Notes under the pieces: model-generated
Seen by the model: only the letters and a program-made list of their open reading frames with translations
The model's database searches: none
Told to the model about the DNA's origin: nothing
Program-made: the position numbers and the translations under genes
Shown here: one piece after another, positions 25,210-33,171 of the stretch
Numbering within the stretch: position 1 is the stretch's first letter
How the letters are laid out: every line of letters starts with the position of its first letter
Source of the DNA: Tissierellia bacterium
GTDB taxonomy: Bacteria > Bacillota > Clostridia > Tissierellales > Peptoniphilaceae
Direction of reading: 5' to 3'
Assembly (NCBI GenBank): GCA_012520935.1
Contig: JAAYNG010000054.1
Coordinates: 1 to 41,580, forward strand
DNA: 41,580 nt

Positions 25210-25291
25210 CGGCATCGTAAGCGTTGCGAAACAATCCAGTGCCAAAGTATATACTTATGGATTGTTTCGGGCTAAGTCCCTCGCAATGACG
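25210..25291. repeat. Dispersed repeat copy F, palindromic
   Basis: CGAAACAATCCA (25227-25238) and TGGATTGTTTCG (25258-25269) are perfect complements. They are flanked by CGGCATCGTAAGCGTTG on the left and CCCTCGCAATGACG on the right. This is a diverged copy with both arms, otherwise like copy C. It occupies the 348-base gap between the wall-polymer operon and the CZB chemoreceptor; I see no gene in that gap. Confidence 0.72.
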
Positions 25292-25411
25292 AAACTCCAA
25301 GTTTGTGTTAATAAAATGTATTTTATTTATGGATATTATTTATTAAAGTATTATGTTTCTTTGGTCGTTATTTTGGGTAGATTCGTTAAGTGAAAGGGGT
25401 GTTTTAAATTT

Positions 25412-26878
25412 ATGTTTAATCTTTTCAAAAAATCTTCATCTGATGAAGCAAAAAATATTGTTGCCTATCTACATGACAGGATGAATGGAATCGAAACTGA
25501 TTTGCAAAAGGAAGATTATCACATACATAAGGATGTCATTGATGCTGTTGATAATTTACTGATTAATCAAGAAATCCTTAAGAACTCAGCAAAAAATTCT
25601 TTAAATATTGTTTCTGAGCTTTCCAATTTTGATGTTGGTATGGCTCATATTTCTGAGCTTTTAACCAAATACGCCAGTGAAATGAGTGACCTAAGTGAGG
25701 CTAACTTGGCAGTTGTGGAAGAAACTACCGCTTCCATGACCAATGCATCTGAAAATGTTGAAAATATTACAGAAAATATTGAAAAATTAGTCCTTGAAGC
25801 AAATGACCTAAAGGATAAAAATGATGATTCAGTAAACCTTCTTGAGGAGGTTGACGAATACAAGAACAACATGGAAAAAGATACCATGGAACTAAATGAG
25901 AGGATTATTGAATTAATAAGTCTTTCCGGTGAAATTGAAAAAATTGTAGACTCTGTTAAAAATATTGCCTACCAAACAAACCTACTTGCACTTAATGCTT
26001 CAATAGAGGCGGCAAGGGCTGGAGAGGCAGGCAGGGGCTTTTCAGTCGTAGCTGAAGAAATTAGGAAGTTGGCAAATTCTACAAATCAAGAGTTGGAAGA
26101 TATGATGGCCTTTGTTGACAATATCCAACAAGTGGCTGATAAGGGCCAACAAAGTCTTAATTTAACCCTTCAATCAACCAATGACATGAGCAATAAAATC
26201 GACGGAGTAAGGGAGACTGTAAATGAAAATACAATTGTATTAAATCAGATCACAGACTATATTAAAGATGTTTCTTCCAGCATGGACCAAATTAAGGTAA
26301 ATACCAACGAGGTTGCTACTGCGATGGATGCGACCAGTTCAGATGCTGAAAGACTATCCCATGTTGCCCACCTTGTTTCTGAACAGGCTGTTACCAGTAC
26401 ACAATTTACTAATAAGGTTGTAACTATAGATAAGAATATGACCGGAATGGTTGGAGAAATGCTCCATGCAATTTCCGGCACCTGTAGTAGCATTAATAAC
26501 AATGAGTTTTTGGTTATTATTGAAGAAGCTAAGACTGCCCATATCAACTGGGTTAAAAACCTAGAAAAAATGGTAGATAGTATGGAAATAGGTGCCCTGC
26601 AAACGGATTCAAAAAGGTGTTCCTTCGGTCACTTCTACCATGCTGTTGAAATATTGAATCCTGAGGTTAAAAAGGTCTGGGATGCCATTGACCAAAACCA
26701 TATTGAATTCCATAATATTGGGGCAAAGGCCATGGATGCCATAAGGGTAAATAATGAAGCCGGAGCTAGGGAGGCTTTAAACAAGGCCCATCAACTATCT
26801 GAAAAGGTTGTGGGAAGGCTTGACGATGTGGCTAGGCTTGTAAAGGAATTGGATAAAAATGGAGTTAAAGTCCTATAA
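25412..26878 (+). CDS. Soluble methyl-accepting chemotaxis protein with C-terminal CZB zinc domain
   Basis: This 488-residue chemoreceptor lacks transmembrane helices and so should be cytoplasmic. It has an N-terminal helical region of unknown sensing role (1 to ~80) and a methyl-accepting signalling coiled coil. The tip is [20 protein letters not shown] (about 186-205). From about 365 there is a CZB (chemoreceptor zinc-binding) domain: [25 protein letters not shown] and [13 protein letters not shown] supply the expected His/Cys/His/His ligands. CZB domains have been linked to zinc and to oxidant such as hypochlorous-acid sensing. AAAGGGG lies about 13 bases before the ATG, a rather long spacing. 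It points towards the convergent jag operon. Confidence 0.92.
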   Translation: MFNLFKKSSSDEAKNIVAYLHDRMNGIETDLQKEDYHIHKDVIDAVDNLLINQEILKNSAKNSLNIVSELSNFDVGMAHISELLTKYASEMSDLSEANLAVVEETTASMTNASENVENITENIEKLVLEANDLKDKNDDSVNLLEEVDEYKNNMEKDTMELNERIIELISLSGEIEKIVDSVKNIAYQTNLLALNASIEAARAGEAGRGFSVVAEEIRKLANSTNQELEDMMAFVDNIQQVADKGQQSLNLTLQSTNDMSNKIDGVRETVNENTIVLNQITDYIKDVSSSMDQIKVNTNEVATAMDATSSDAERLSHVAHLVSEQAVTSTQFTNKVVTIDKNMTGMVGEMLHAISGTCSSINNNEFLVIIEEAKTAHINWVKNLEKMVDSMEIGALQTDSKRCSFGHFYHAVEILNPEVKKVWDAIDQNHIEFHNIGAKAMDAIRVNNEAGAREALNKAHQLSEKVVGRLDDVARLVKELDKNGVKVL

Positions 26879-26900
26879 AAAAAGAGCTTCTTACAAGCTC
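26877..26900 (-). terminator. Intrinsic terminator of the rpmH-jag operon
   Basis: On the minus strand GAGCTTGTAAGAAGCTC forms a six-bp stem with a five-base loop, followed by seven T (plus 26877-26883). It abuts the chemoreceptor stop codon on the other strand, 39 bases past the end of jag. Confidence 0.82.
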
Positions 26901-26910
26901 AATTTAAGGC

Positions 26911-26935
26911 TAGGGGCAATTAGTAACCGCCCCTA
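26911..26935. repeat. Hairpin-module repeat (TAGGGGC...GCCCCTA)
   Basis: TAGGGGC (26911-26917) and GCCCCTA (26929-26935) are perfect complements around AATTAGTAACC. The GGGGC..TAGTAACCGCCCCTA core is the same as in copy A and the hairpin after gyrA. Confidence 0.7.
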
Positions 26936-26938
26936 ATT

Positions 26939-27562
26939 TTATTTTCTTACTATTACTACCTTTCTGTAAGGTTCATTTCCTTCACTGTAGGTTTGAATTC
27001 CATTTACTCCTTGCAGGTAAGAATGGATTATCCTTCTTTCATATGGGTTCATAGGTTCAAGTCTCACCGGTCTGTTTGACCTTTTTGCCCTTTCAACCAT
27101 CTTGTCTGCTAATTTTTTCAAGGATTCTTCCCTCTTTTCCCTGTAGTCGTCCACATTGATTGAGACCCTTATATAGTCGTCCTTTCTCTTGTTTAAGACC
27201 AGACCTGTAAGGTATTGCAGTGCATCTATTGTTGCACCCCTTCTACCAATAATAATACCCTTTTCTTCCTCTGGAATCCCAGTTATACTCACAGACATAT
27301 TATTATCTACAATATCTATACCTATGTTAGCTTTCAAGCCCATAAAGGAAACAATTCTAGAAATAAAACTATCAACAATTTCCCTTGGGTTATAAAGTTG
27401 TATGATTTCAATAACAGCGTCTTTTTTTCCAAATCCTAATATACCCTTTGACGCTTCTTCAACTATATTAATAGAGACATCATCCCTCTTGACATCCATC
27501 TCTTTTAATCCAATTTCTATAGCTTCTTCCACTGTTTTTCCGGTAAATGTTTGGCTAATCAT
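26939..27562 (-). CDS. jag: Jag/KhpB RNA-binding protein
   Basis: This 207-residue protein has three domains in the usual order. A Jag N-terminal domain comes first (MISQTFTGKTVEEAIEIGLK, about 1-50). A KH domain follows with its GxxG loop in IIGRRGATIDALQYL (about 105-120). An R3H domain ends the protein (LEPMNPYERRIIHSYL, about 165-185). Jag/KhpB binds RNA, often with KhpA, and influences cell division and elongation. It lies nine bases after yidC, as in most Firmicutes, and ends before a terminator. In many Firmicutes mnmE and mnmG follow; here they do not. Confidence 0.95.
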   Translation of the reverse strand: MISQTFTGKTVEEAIEIGLKEMDVKRDDVSINIVEEASKGILGFGKKDAVIEIIQLYNPREIVDSFISRIVSFMGLKANIGIDIVDNNMSVSITGIPEEEKGIIIGRRGATIDALQYLTGLVLNKRKDDYIRVSINVDDYREKREESLKKLADKMVERAKRSNRPVRLEPMNPYERRIIHSYLQGVNGIQTYSEGNEPYRKVVIVRK

Positions 27563-27571
27563 ATCTACTCC

Positions 27572-28333
27572 TTAATTTTTTCTCTTTCTTATCTTTTCTT
27601 CTCTGCTTTCTTCCAGAGCTTCTTCCTTTTCTTTGTTCACCACATTATTAAAATATTGCTGTTGTACTAGCATAAAGGAATTTGATACTGTCCAATACAA
27701 GGATAGACCTGCTGCTAGGCTCTTTCCCATGAAGAAAATCATTATAGGCATCATGATCATCATATTTTTCTGCATTGCATCTGCCCTTTCTTGGGCCTCT
27801 CCCACTTGGGTTTTAACTTGACCCTTGGATGTCAAATAAGATGTTAAGAAGGTCATAATTGCAGAAAGTAGTGGTAGTATCCATGGGTCCGGAACTTTAA
27901 GGTCCGGAACCCAGAAAAAGTTTAACTGTATGTTTTGAAATGTTCCATCTTGGAAGGCAAATACTTCCGGTTGTTGCAAGACCCTCCAAAAAGCCATGAT
28001 AATTGGAAGTTGAATCAATAATGGCAAACAACCTGCCATTGGGTTATACTTTTCTTCAATCATAAGCTTTTGTAATTTTGCATTCATGGTATTAGGGTCA
28101 TTTTTATATTTTTCTTGAATTTCCTGCATCTTAGGCTGGACCCTAGCCATCTTCCTTGTTTCTTTATTTTGCTTTAAGCCTAAGGGTACCTGTAATATTC
28201 TAAATAAAATAGTTGTAATGATGATTGTTATAGCATAAAATGAAATACTTTCCGGCTCCGGTCCCATAGCAGAAACCAAATCGTATATGTATCTAAAACA
28301 GTATCCGAAAATTCTTCCTAAAAAATTAGTCAT
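27572..28333 (-). CDS. yidC: Membrane protein insertase YidC/OxaI/SpoIIIJ
   Basis: This 253-residue inner-membrane insertase is of the Gram-positive type without a large periplasmic domain. It has TM1 around ITIIITTILFRILQVPLGLK with the functional arginine in the groove, a cytoplasmic coiled hairpin (QPKMQEIQEKYKNDPNTMNA, about 80-105), and YNPMAGCLPLLIQLPIIMAF. Later membrane helices follow, and the tail is basic (EEKIRKRKN). It inserts membrane proteins with or without SecYEG. There is no clear lipobox cysteine after the N-terminal helix. It sits between yidD and jag with short gaps. Confidence 0.95.
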   Translation of the reverse strand: MTNFLGRIFGYCFRYIYDLVSAMGPEPESISFYAITIIITTILFRILQVPLGLKQNKETRKMARVQPKMQEIQEKYKNDPNTMNAKLQKLMIEEKYNPMAGCLPLLIQLPIIMAFWRVLQQPEVFAFQDGTFQNIQLNFFWVPDLKVPDPWILPLLSAIMTFLTSYLTSKGQVKTQVGEAQERADAMQKNMMIMMPIMIFFMGKSLAAGLSLYWTVSNSFMLVQQQYFNNVVNKEKEEALEESREEKIRKRKN

Positions 28334-28346
28334 ATTTCCTCCAAAA

Positions 28347-28559
28347 CTAAACTAAGGGGTCTTCTCCACCTGGATGGAAGGGGTGACACTTCAAAACCCT
28401 CCTTACAGTTAAAAAAGATCCCCTAATAAATCCATATTTTTCATAAGCAGAGGCTGCATATTGAGAACAGGTCGGTCTAAAACGGCAATGAGCTCCTGGA
28501 AGTAGGTAGTAAGATATTTTTTGATAGATTTTTATAAAAACAATCATTATTCTTGCCAT
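28347..28559 (-). CDS. yidD: Membrane protein insertion efficiency factor YidD
   Basis: This 70-residue protein has an amphipathic N-terminal helix ([20 protein letters not shown]) followed by the strongly conserved PGAHCRFRPTCSQYAASAYE with its three cysteines and then LKCHPFHPGGEDPL. It is a partner of YidC-mediated insertion. Its ATG at 28559 lies 13 bases inside the end of rnpA. Confidence 0.95.
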   Translation of the reverse strand: MARIMIVFIKIYQKISYYLLPGAHCRFRPTCSQYAASAYEKYGFIRGSFLTVRRVLKCHPFHPGGEDPLV

Positions 28560-28888
28560 AGTCCTATATCCTTAATTATATCAATAAATATCCCTTCTAA
28601 TTCCGAAAAGCTTAAAGATTCTGATTTATCTCTCATAACTATTACAAGGTCAAATCCCTTCTTAATTTTACTATAATTCTTTCTTATAATTTCCCTCATC
28701 CTTCTTTTTATCCTATTTCTCTTGACAGAATTCCCGGTTTTTTTAGATACAGCAATGCCTATCCTAGTCTCGTCTTTATTATTATCCAAATAGGTCAAGG
28801 TAAAGTAGGGAGAGTTTTTTATAATACCTGATTTATATACAGCTCGGTAGTCTTCATTTTTTTTTATACTTTTATATCCTGGATTCAA
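28547..28888 (-). CDS. rnpA: Ribonuclease P protein component
   Basis: This 113-residue basic protein is the RNase P protein subunit. It contains [14 protein letters not shown] near the start, [20 protein letters not shown] (the RNR signature binding RNase P RNA, around residues 45-65), and FDLVIVMR. It starts with TTG (28888), which overlaps the TGA of rpmH in a TTGA junction. No ATG is available in the first part of the frame, and the start matches family length. The best ribosome-binding site is distant, so translation is probably coupled to rpmH. Confidence 0.93.
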   Translation of the reverse strand: MNPGYKSIKKNEDYRAVYKSGIIKNSPYFTLTYLDNNKDETRIGIAVSKKTGNSVKRNRIKRRMREIIRKNYSKIKKGFDLVIVMRDKSESLSFSELEGIFIDIIKDIGLWQE

Positions 28889-29019
28889 TGAGAGAGTCTC
28901 TTTCTTCCTTTCAATCTTCTTCTTCTTAAAACTTCTCTGCCTGCTCTTGAGCTCATCCTCTTCCTAAAACCGTGCTCTCTTTTTCTCTGTCTTACTTTAG
29001 GTTGATATGTCCTTTTCAT
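28885..29019 (-). CDS. rpmH: Ribosomal protein L34
   Basis: The 44-residue protein [44 protein letters not shown] is a canonical bL34. It is Arg/Lys-rich and full-length. The ATG at 29019 is preceded by GGAGGTG. It has a perfect consensus promoter 33 bases upstream. Its last codon overlaps the TTG start of rnpA. Confidence 0.97.
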   Translation of the reverse strand: MKRTYQPKVRQRKREHGFRKRMSSRAGREVLRRRRLKGRKRLSH

Positions 29020-29051
29020 TACTACACCTCCATTCAAAGCTAATTCGTTTA

Positions 29052-29080
29052 ATTATAATCTTATTTTTAAAACTTGTCAA
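29052..29080 (-). promoter_or_regulatory. Consensus promoter of rpmH-rnpA-yidD-yidC-jag
   Basis: On the minus strand: TTGACA (plus 29075-29080), 17-base spacer, TATAAT (plus 29052-29057). Both hexamers are perfect sigma-A consensus. The predicted leader is about 26 bases. Confidence 0.88.
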
Positions 29081-29104
29081 GGATAAAATACTTGATTAAA
29101 TATC

Positions 29105-29322
29105 TGTTGATAAAACTGTTGATAATTTATACTTTTTTTGATATCATAGACAGGGAAAGTAAAAATATGGAATAATATCTATTATTAACATAATAAAGTT
29201 GATTATTTCAGGGGTTAGAAATACTTATTAAGATTATCAACAGCCTGTGGATAACTTGTGGATAAGTATTTTAATTGTAGTTTTTATCCCTGTTTTTTTA
29301 AATTTTAGGATTTTTATCAACA
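29105..29322. other. DnaA-box cluster of oriC upstream of dnaA
   Basis: Six 9-mers of the TTATNNACA type lie in this 325-base gap: TGTTGATAA at 29105 and 29117, TTATCAACA at 29234, TGTGGATAA at 29246 and 29257, and TTATCAACA at 29314. The two TGTGGATAA boxes are perfect (reverse complement TTATCCACA). The rest differ by one base. The surroundings are AT-rich. This is the usual upstream half of a bipartite Firmicute origin and probably also the autoregulatory region of dnaA; I cannot fix a dnaA promoter with confidence. Apart from boxes and the rpmH promoter, I see no gene in 29020-29344. Confidence 0.88.
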
Positions 29323-29344
29323 GTTTAATTAACAAGGAGGCAAA

Positions 29345-30673
29345 ATGGAAGTTAATGACATATGGAGCAAGACTCTTAACTTGTTGTCTATAGAAATTGA
29401 AAGTACCAATTATGATATATGGATCAGGTATGTAATCCCTGTAGAAATTAAAGGGGAATCTATAATATTAATGGTACCTAATGAATTTACTAAAAAAATT
29501 GTAGAAAACCGTTTTACTCGACTCTTACAGAAGTATATCTATAAGGCTACAAGCCTACCATTAAAAGTAGAATTTGTAATTTCTGATGTGGATTATTCTG
29601 AATTAGAGGAAAATTATTTCAAACCTGCACCTGATGAAAAGCAAGAGTTTGCTAGAAAACATAACTTAAACCCAAAATATATTTTTGATAATTTTGTTTC
29701 CGGTGAATCAAACGAACTTGCCTACTCAGCTTCTTTGGCCGTTGCCAATTCACCCGGAGTCCAATACAATCCCCTCTTTTTATGTGGTGGGGTTGGTCTT
29801 GGAAAAACTCACTTGATGCAGGCTATAGGAAATTATGCCCTTTCTATTGACAAAAATAAAAAGATAGTCTATGCTTCCAGCGAAAAATTTACTAATGAAA
29901 TGATAAATTCTATCCAGGAAGGAAAAAATGATGAGTTCAGGAAAAAATATAGGGATGTGGACATCTTACTAATAGATGATATACAATTTATAGCAGGCAA
30001 GTCCGGAACCCAGGAGGAATTTTTCCATACCTTTAATTCCCTATATCAAAATAACAAGCAAATTGTAATTACATCTGATAAGATGCCAAAGGAAATTCCT
30101 CAGATTGAAGAAAGGCTAAGGTCAAGGTTTGAATCCGGTTTAACTGCTGACATTCAACCTCCCGGTTTGGAAACTAGGATAGCCATACTCAGGAAGAAGA
30201 AGTCCATTGAAAACCTTCCTATAGATGATGAAATTATTACTTATATTGCAAAAAATATTACTTCTAATGTTAGAAAGCTTGAAGGGGCCATGATAAGGGT
30301 CAATGCTCACCAGTCTCTCCTTGATAGGATGGACTTGGAAATGTGCGCCAACATTCTTAAGGATATTATTAATGAAGAAGATAAAAAAATTGTTACACCT
30401 AAAATGATCAAGGGAATTGTCTGTGAAAGGTATGATATCACTATAGAAAATATGGAATCTCGTAAGAGAAATACTGAATATGCCTTTCCTAGGCAGGTTG
30501 CCATGTATCTTACTAGGGAACTTACAGATATTTCCTTGTCTAAAATTGGAGAAGCTTTCAACAGGGACCACAGTACAGTTATCCATTCTGTTGAAAAAAT
30601 TGGAAGCATGTTGGAAGAGGACCCAAATTTATTAAAAGTTATCGAAGAGCTCAAGGGAAAAATTGTGGAATAA
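29345..30673 (+). CDS. dnaA: Chromosomal replication initiator DnaA
   Basis: This 442-residue initiator binds DnaA boxes and melts the origin. Domain I spans about residues 1-80 and linker domain II is short. The AAA+ domain III has Walker A GGVGLGKTHLMQAIGN (about 148-163) and Walker B VDILLIDDIQF (about 205-215). Domain IV has FNRDHSTVIHSVEKI (about 405-420), the box-recognition helix. The ATG follows an AAGGAGG site in the AT-rich gap after the box cluster. It is the first gene on the right arm, transcribed away from the origin. Confidence 0.98.
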   Translation: MEVNDIWSKTLNLLSIEIESTNYDIWIRYVIPVEIKGESIILMVPNEFTKKIVENRFTRLLQKYIYKATSLPLKVEFVISDVDYSELEENYFKPAPDEKQEFARKHNLNPKYIFDNFVSGESNELAYSASLAVANSPGVQYNPLFLCGGVGLGKTHLMQAIGNYALSIDKNKKIVYASSEKFTNEMINSIQEGKNDEFRKKYRDVDILLIDDIQFIAGKSGTQEEFFHTFNSLYQNNKQIVITSDKMPKEIPQIEERLRSRFESGLTADIQPPGLETRIAILRKKKSIENLPIDDEIITYIAKNITSNVRKLEGAMIRVNAHQSLLDRMDLEMCANILKDIINEEDKKIVTPKMIKGIVCERYDITIENMESRKRNTEYAFPRQVAMYLTRELTDISLSKIGEAFNRDHSTVIHSVEKIGSMLEEDPNLLKVIEELKGKIVE

Positions 30674-30745
30674 TTCTAATTTTTTAATAGGAAATAAACA
30701 TATTTTTCAAAGGGGAAAATTTGTAAATTTTACTTATAGGGATAT

Positions 30746-30802
30746 TTTTCCACAAATCCACAGGCCCTACTACTGTTACTACTAATTTTATTTATATATA
30801 TA
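30746..30802 (+). other. Probable origin unwinding element with DnaA-trios between dnaA and dnaN
   Basis: TTTTCCACA (30746-30754) and AAATCCACA (30754-30762) are DnaA-box-like. They are followed by a short GC step (GGCC, 30763-30766), then a run of three-base units CTACTACTGTTACTACTA (30767-30784), then an AT-only tract through 30802. DnaA-trio elements are described as repeats read 3'-GAT-5' on one strand next to the last DnaA box. CTA on this strand is their complement. The order box, GC step, trios and AT tract matches the described basal unwinding system. It lies 10 bases before the dnaN ribosome-binding site. Confidence 0.78.
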
Positions 30803-30812
30803 GGAGGTCAAG

Positions 30813-31898
30813 ATGAATATAATAGTCGATAAAAAAACTTTACATGGAGCTGTGAGTATTGTTGAGAAGGCTGTCTCTTCTAAGAATATCAATAGGATCC
30901 TTTATGGTATTTACCTGTCAGCTGATGATGGTCTTACATTAAAGGCTACAGACCTAGATATTTCCATAGAGTCTAAAATAGAGGCTAATGTTATAGAAAA
31001 AGGGGATATTGTCCTAAATTCAGCAATGTTTGCTGATATTGTCAGGAAGCTTCCAGTTGATGAAGTTTCCATGAAAAAGGAGGGTAACCTTGTAAGGATT
31101 TATTCAGGAGATGTTAAGTTTGACTTAAATGTTTTATCAGGTGAAGAATTTCCTGACTTTCCAACTGTAAATAGTGATGAGATTATTATTTTAGATTCCC
31201 AATCTCTAAAGACTGCCTATAATATGACTGTTGGTTATACTTCCCAAGATGATACAAGGCCAACTTTAAAGGGGATCTTGATGGAGTTTGTGGACAACAA
31301 ATTAATTTTTGTTGGTCTGGACGGATATAGGCTTTGCAAGTATACTATTAAAGATGTTAAAAATGAGGAAAAGAAGATTATTGTTCCTGCTAAGACCATT
31401 AGGGAGCTTATAAAAATCCTTCCTGATGAGGGGGAAATTGAAGTTGCTTCTTCTTTAAACCATATTGTATTCAAGTTTGATGGTAATACTATCTATTCAA
31501 GACTAATTCAAGGGAACTACTTTGATTATGACAGGATCTTATCTAAGAATTTTACAGAGAAGGCCTTGATGGATAAGGCAGCCTTTAGGAATGCTGTTGA
31601 AAGGGCTAATATTATGAACAGGGATGGTGAAAACCAGGCTGCTAGGTTTTCCTTCAGCAGGGATGAGCTGGTGGTTGAATTAAAGGGGAGGTATGGGGAT
31701 ATGATTGATAAAATCCCTATTAAGACTGAAACAGGAGACTTGACTATTGGTTTTAATCCAAGATTTATATTGAATGCCCTCTTGTTCTTTGAGGATGAAG
31801 TTCTTATGGAGTTTATAGACCCCTTAAGTCCTGCGATTTTTACTGACCCTTCCAATGATTCCTTCGTCCATTTAATCCTACCTGTGAGGCTTTCATAA
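30813..31898 (+). CDS. dnaN: DNA polymerase III beta sliding clamp
   Basis: This 361-residue clamp has the three-fold repeated clamp domain. It is recognisable in the N-terminus ([20 protein letters not shown]), [26 protein letters not shown], and the C-terminal LILPVRLS. It tethers polymerase III to DNA and is a hub for replication and repair proteins. It starts with an AGGAGG site. Its stop overlaps the next start by one base (TAATG). Length matches the family. Confidence 0.97.
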   Translation: MNIIVDKKTLHGAVSIVEKAVSSKNINRILYGIYLSADDGLTLKATDLDISIESKIEANVIEKGDIVLNSAMFADIVRKLPVDEVSMKKEGNLVRIYSGDVKFDLNVLSGEEFPDFPTVNSDEIIILDSQSLKTAYNMTVGYTSQDDTRPTLKGILMEFVDNKLIFVGLDGYRLCKYTIKDVKNEEKKIIVPAKTIRELIKILPDEGEIEVASSLNHIVFKFDGNTIYSRLIQGNYFDYDRILSKNFTEKALMDKAAFRNAVERANIMNRDGENQAARFSFSRDELVVELKGRYGDMIDKIPIKTETGDLTIGFNPRFILNALLFFEDEVLMEFIDPLSPAIFTDPSNDSFVHLILPVRLS

Positions 31899-32101
31899 TG
31901 GATATTAAGATTGATACTGAATTTATAAAGTTGGATTCTTTTTTGAAGTTTGCCAATGTGGCTTCCACCGGTGGAGAGGCTAAGTTCCTTATTTCTGAAG
32001 GTTTAGTCCTGGTTAATGGTGAAGTTGCCCATGAGAGGGGAAAAAAATTAAGGCCGGGAGATAGGGTTGAGTTTGACGGTGACCTGTGGAGGATTCTTTG
32101 A
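31898..32101 (+). CDS. yaaA: S4-domain RNA-binding protein YaaA
   Basis: This 67-residue protein consists of one S4 domain: [40 protein letters not shown] and [14 protein letters not shown]. The YaaA family is always found between dnaN and recF in Firmicutes and probably binds RNA or the ribosome. Its start overlaps the dnaN stop. Its TGA overlaps the TTG start of recF. Confidence 0.92.
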   Translation: MDIKIDTEFIKLDSFLKFANVASTGGEAKFLISEGLVLVNGEVAHERGKKLRPGDRVEFDGDLWRIL

Positions 32102-33171
32102 TTAAGAGGGTTAAGCTTATTAATTATAGGAATTTCTTAGATTTTGATATTGAACTTTCCGGTGGAAACCTTTTCATTTTAGGTGAAAATGCTGCCGGTA
32201 AGACTAACTTCTTAGAATCTATTTACTATGGTATTAAGTCAAGGTCCTTTAGGACTCACAGGGAAAGGGAGATAATAAATTTAAGAAGGAACCAGGCCTA
32301 TATAGGTCTTGAATTTGTAGACAAGGGGATGCATAAGCGGGTTGAATACTTGCTTGACAGGAATAAAAAAAAGAGGGTCAAGTTAAATGGTAAGGAAGTA
32401 AGGTCTTTAAGGGATATTAAAGAGGAAGTGGTGGTTTTTTCACCTGATGACCTTTCTTTGGTAAAGGGGGCTCCTGAAAATAGGAGGAGGTTCTTTGATG
32501 ACTTGTTTTCTTCCATTGATTCTGAATACCAGTATGCTTTAAATTCCTATAACAGGGCCTTATTACAAAGAAATAATATTTTGAAGGAAGGGACTGGGGA
32601 TCCTAACCTTTTAAAGGTTTTTGACTTTGAACTTTTAAAACATGGGTCAGCTGTCCTTTTTATGAGAAATTCTTTTCTTGTGAGGATGGAAGAGATTTCC
32701 AGGTCTATCTTATGGGAACTTTCCGGTGAAAGGGAAAATTTAAAGATAGTATATTGTTCTGATATATGTTTTAATAATATAGATGAGGATGAAATATATG
32801 AGGCTTTTAAGTGTGAATTTTATAAGAATAAGGAAAGGGATATGATTTTTAAGTCCACGACCACCGGACCGCACAGGGACGACTATATATTTTATGTGGA
32901 GGACAAGGACTCCCGGTCCTATTCGTCACAGGGTCAGCAGAGGACCTTGTCACTTGCCTTACTCTTGGCTAAGACCGAATTTTTAACCATAAAAACAGGG
33001 AGCAAGCCTATACTTTTGTTGGATGATGTTTTTTCTGAGTTGGATGAGGCTAGAAGGAACTATTTGATTGAATATATAAGGGGTTTTGAGTCCTTTATTA
33101 CCGGGACTGAAAGACCTGAATTTGTAGACAATATTATTTTAATTGAAAATGGAAATTGGAGGAATCTATGA
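32098..33171 (+). CDS. recF: DNA replication and repair protein RecF
   Basis: This ~357-residue SMC-like ATPase loads RecA on gapped DNA. Walker A is [18 protein letters not shown] (about residues 30-48), the signature motif [20 protein letters not shown] is near 275-295, and Walker [19 protein letters not shown] is near 305-325. I prefer the TTG at 32098 (after GGAGG with a five-base spacer; product begins [13 protein letters not shown], matching other RecFs). The GTG at 32086 lacks a site. The TTG overlaps the yaaA TGA. The stop overlaps the gyrB ATG in ATGA. Confidence 0.95.
   Translation: MIKRVKLINYRNFLDFDIELSGGNLFILGENAAGKTNFLESIYYGIKSRSFRTHREREIINLRRNQAYIGLEFVDKGMHKRVEYLLDRNKKKRVKLNGKEVRSLRDIKEEVVVFSPDDLSLVKGAPENRRRFFDDLFSSIDSEYQYALNSYNRALLQRNNILKEGTGDPNLLKVFDFELLKHGSAVLFMRNSFLVRMEEISRSILWELSGERENLKIVYCSDICFNNIDEDEIYEAFKCEFYKNKERDMIFKSTTTGPHRDDYIFYVEDKDSRSYSSQGQQRTLSLALLLAKTEFLTIKTGSKPILLLDDVFSELDEARRNYLIEYIRGFESFITGTERPEFVDNIILIENGNWRNL

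Noticed and set aside
5798-25291. CRISPR array made from the recurring repeats
   Set aside because: Copies are kilobases apart, vary in length and are palindromic; there are no regular spacers and no cas genes.
28385-28460. Broken copy of yidD
   Set aside because: The 70-residue frame is complete with all three conserved cysteines.
29020-29344. Confident dnaA promoter
   Set aside because: Several weak TTGATN-type hexamers with poor -10 partners exist, and none is convincing enough to annotate.
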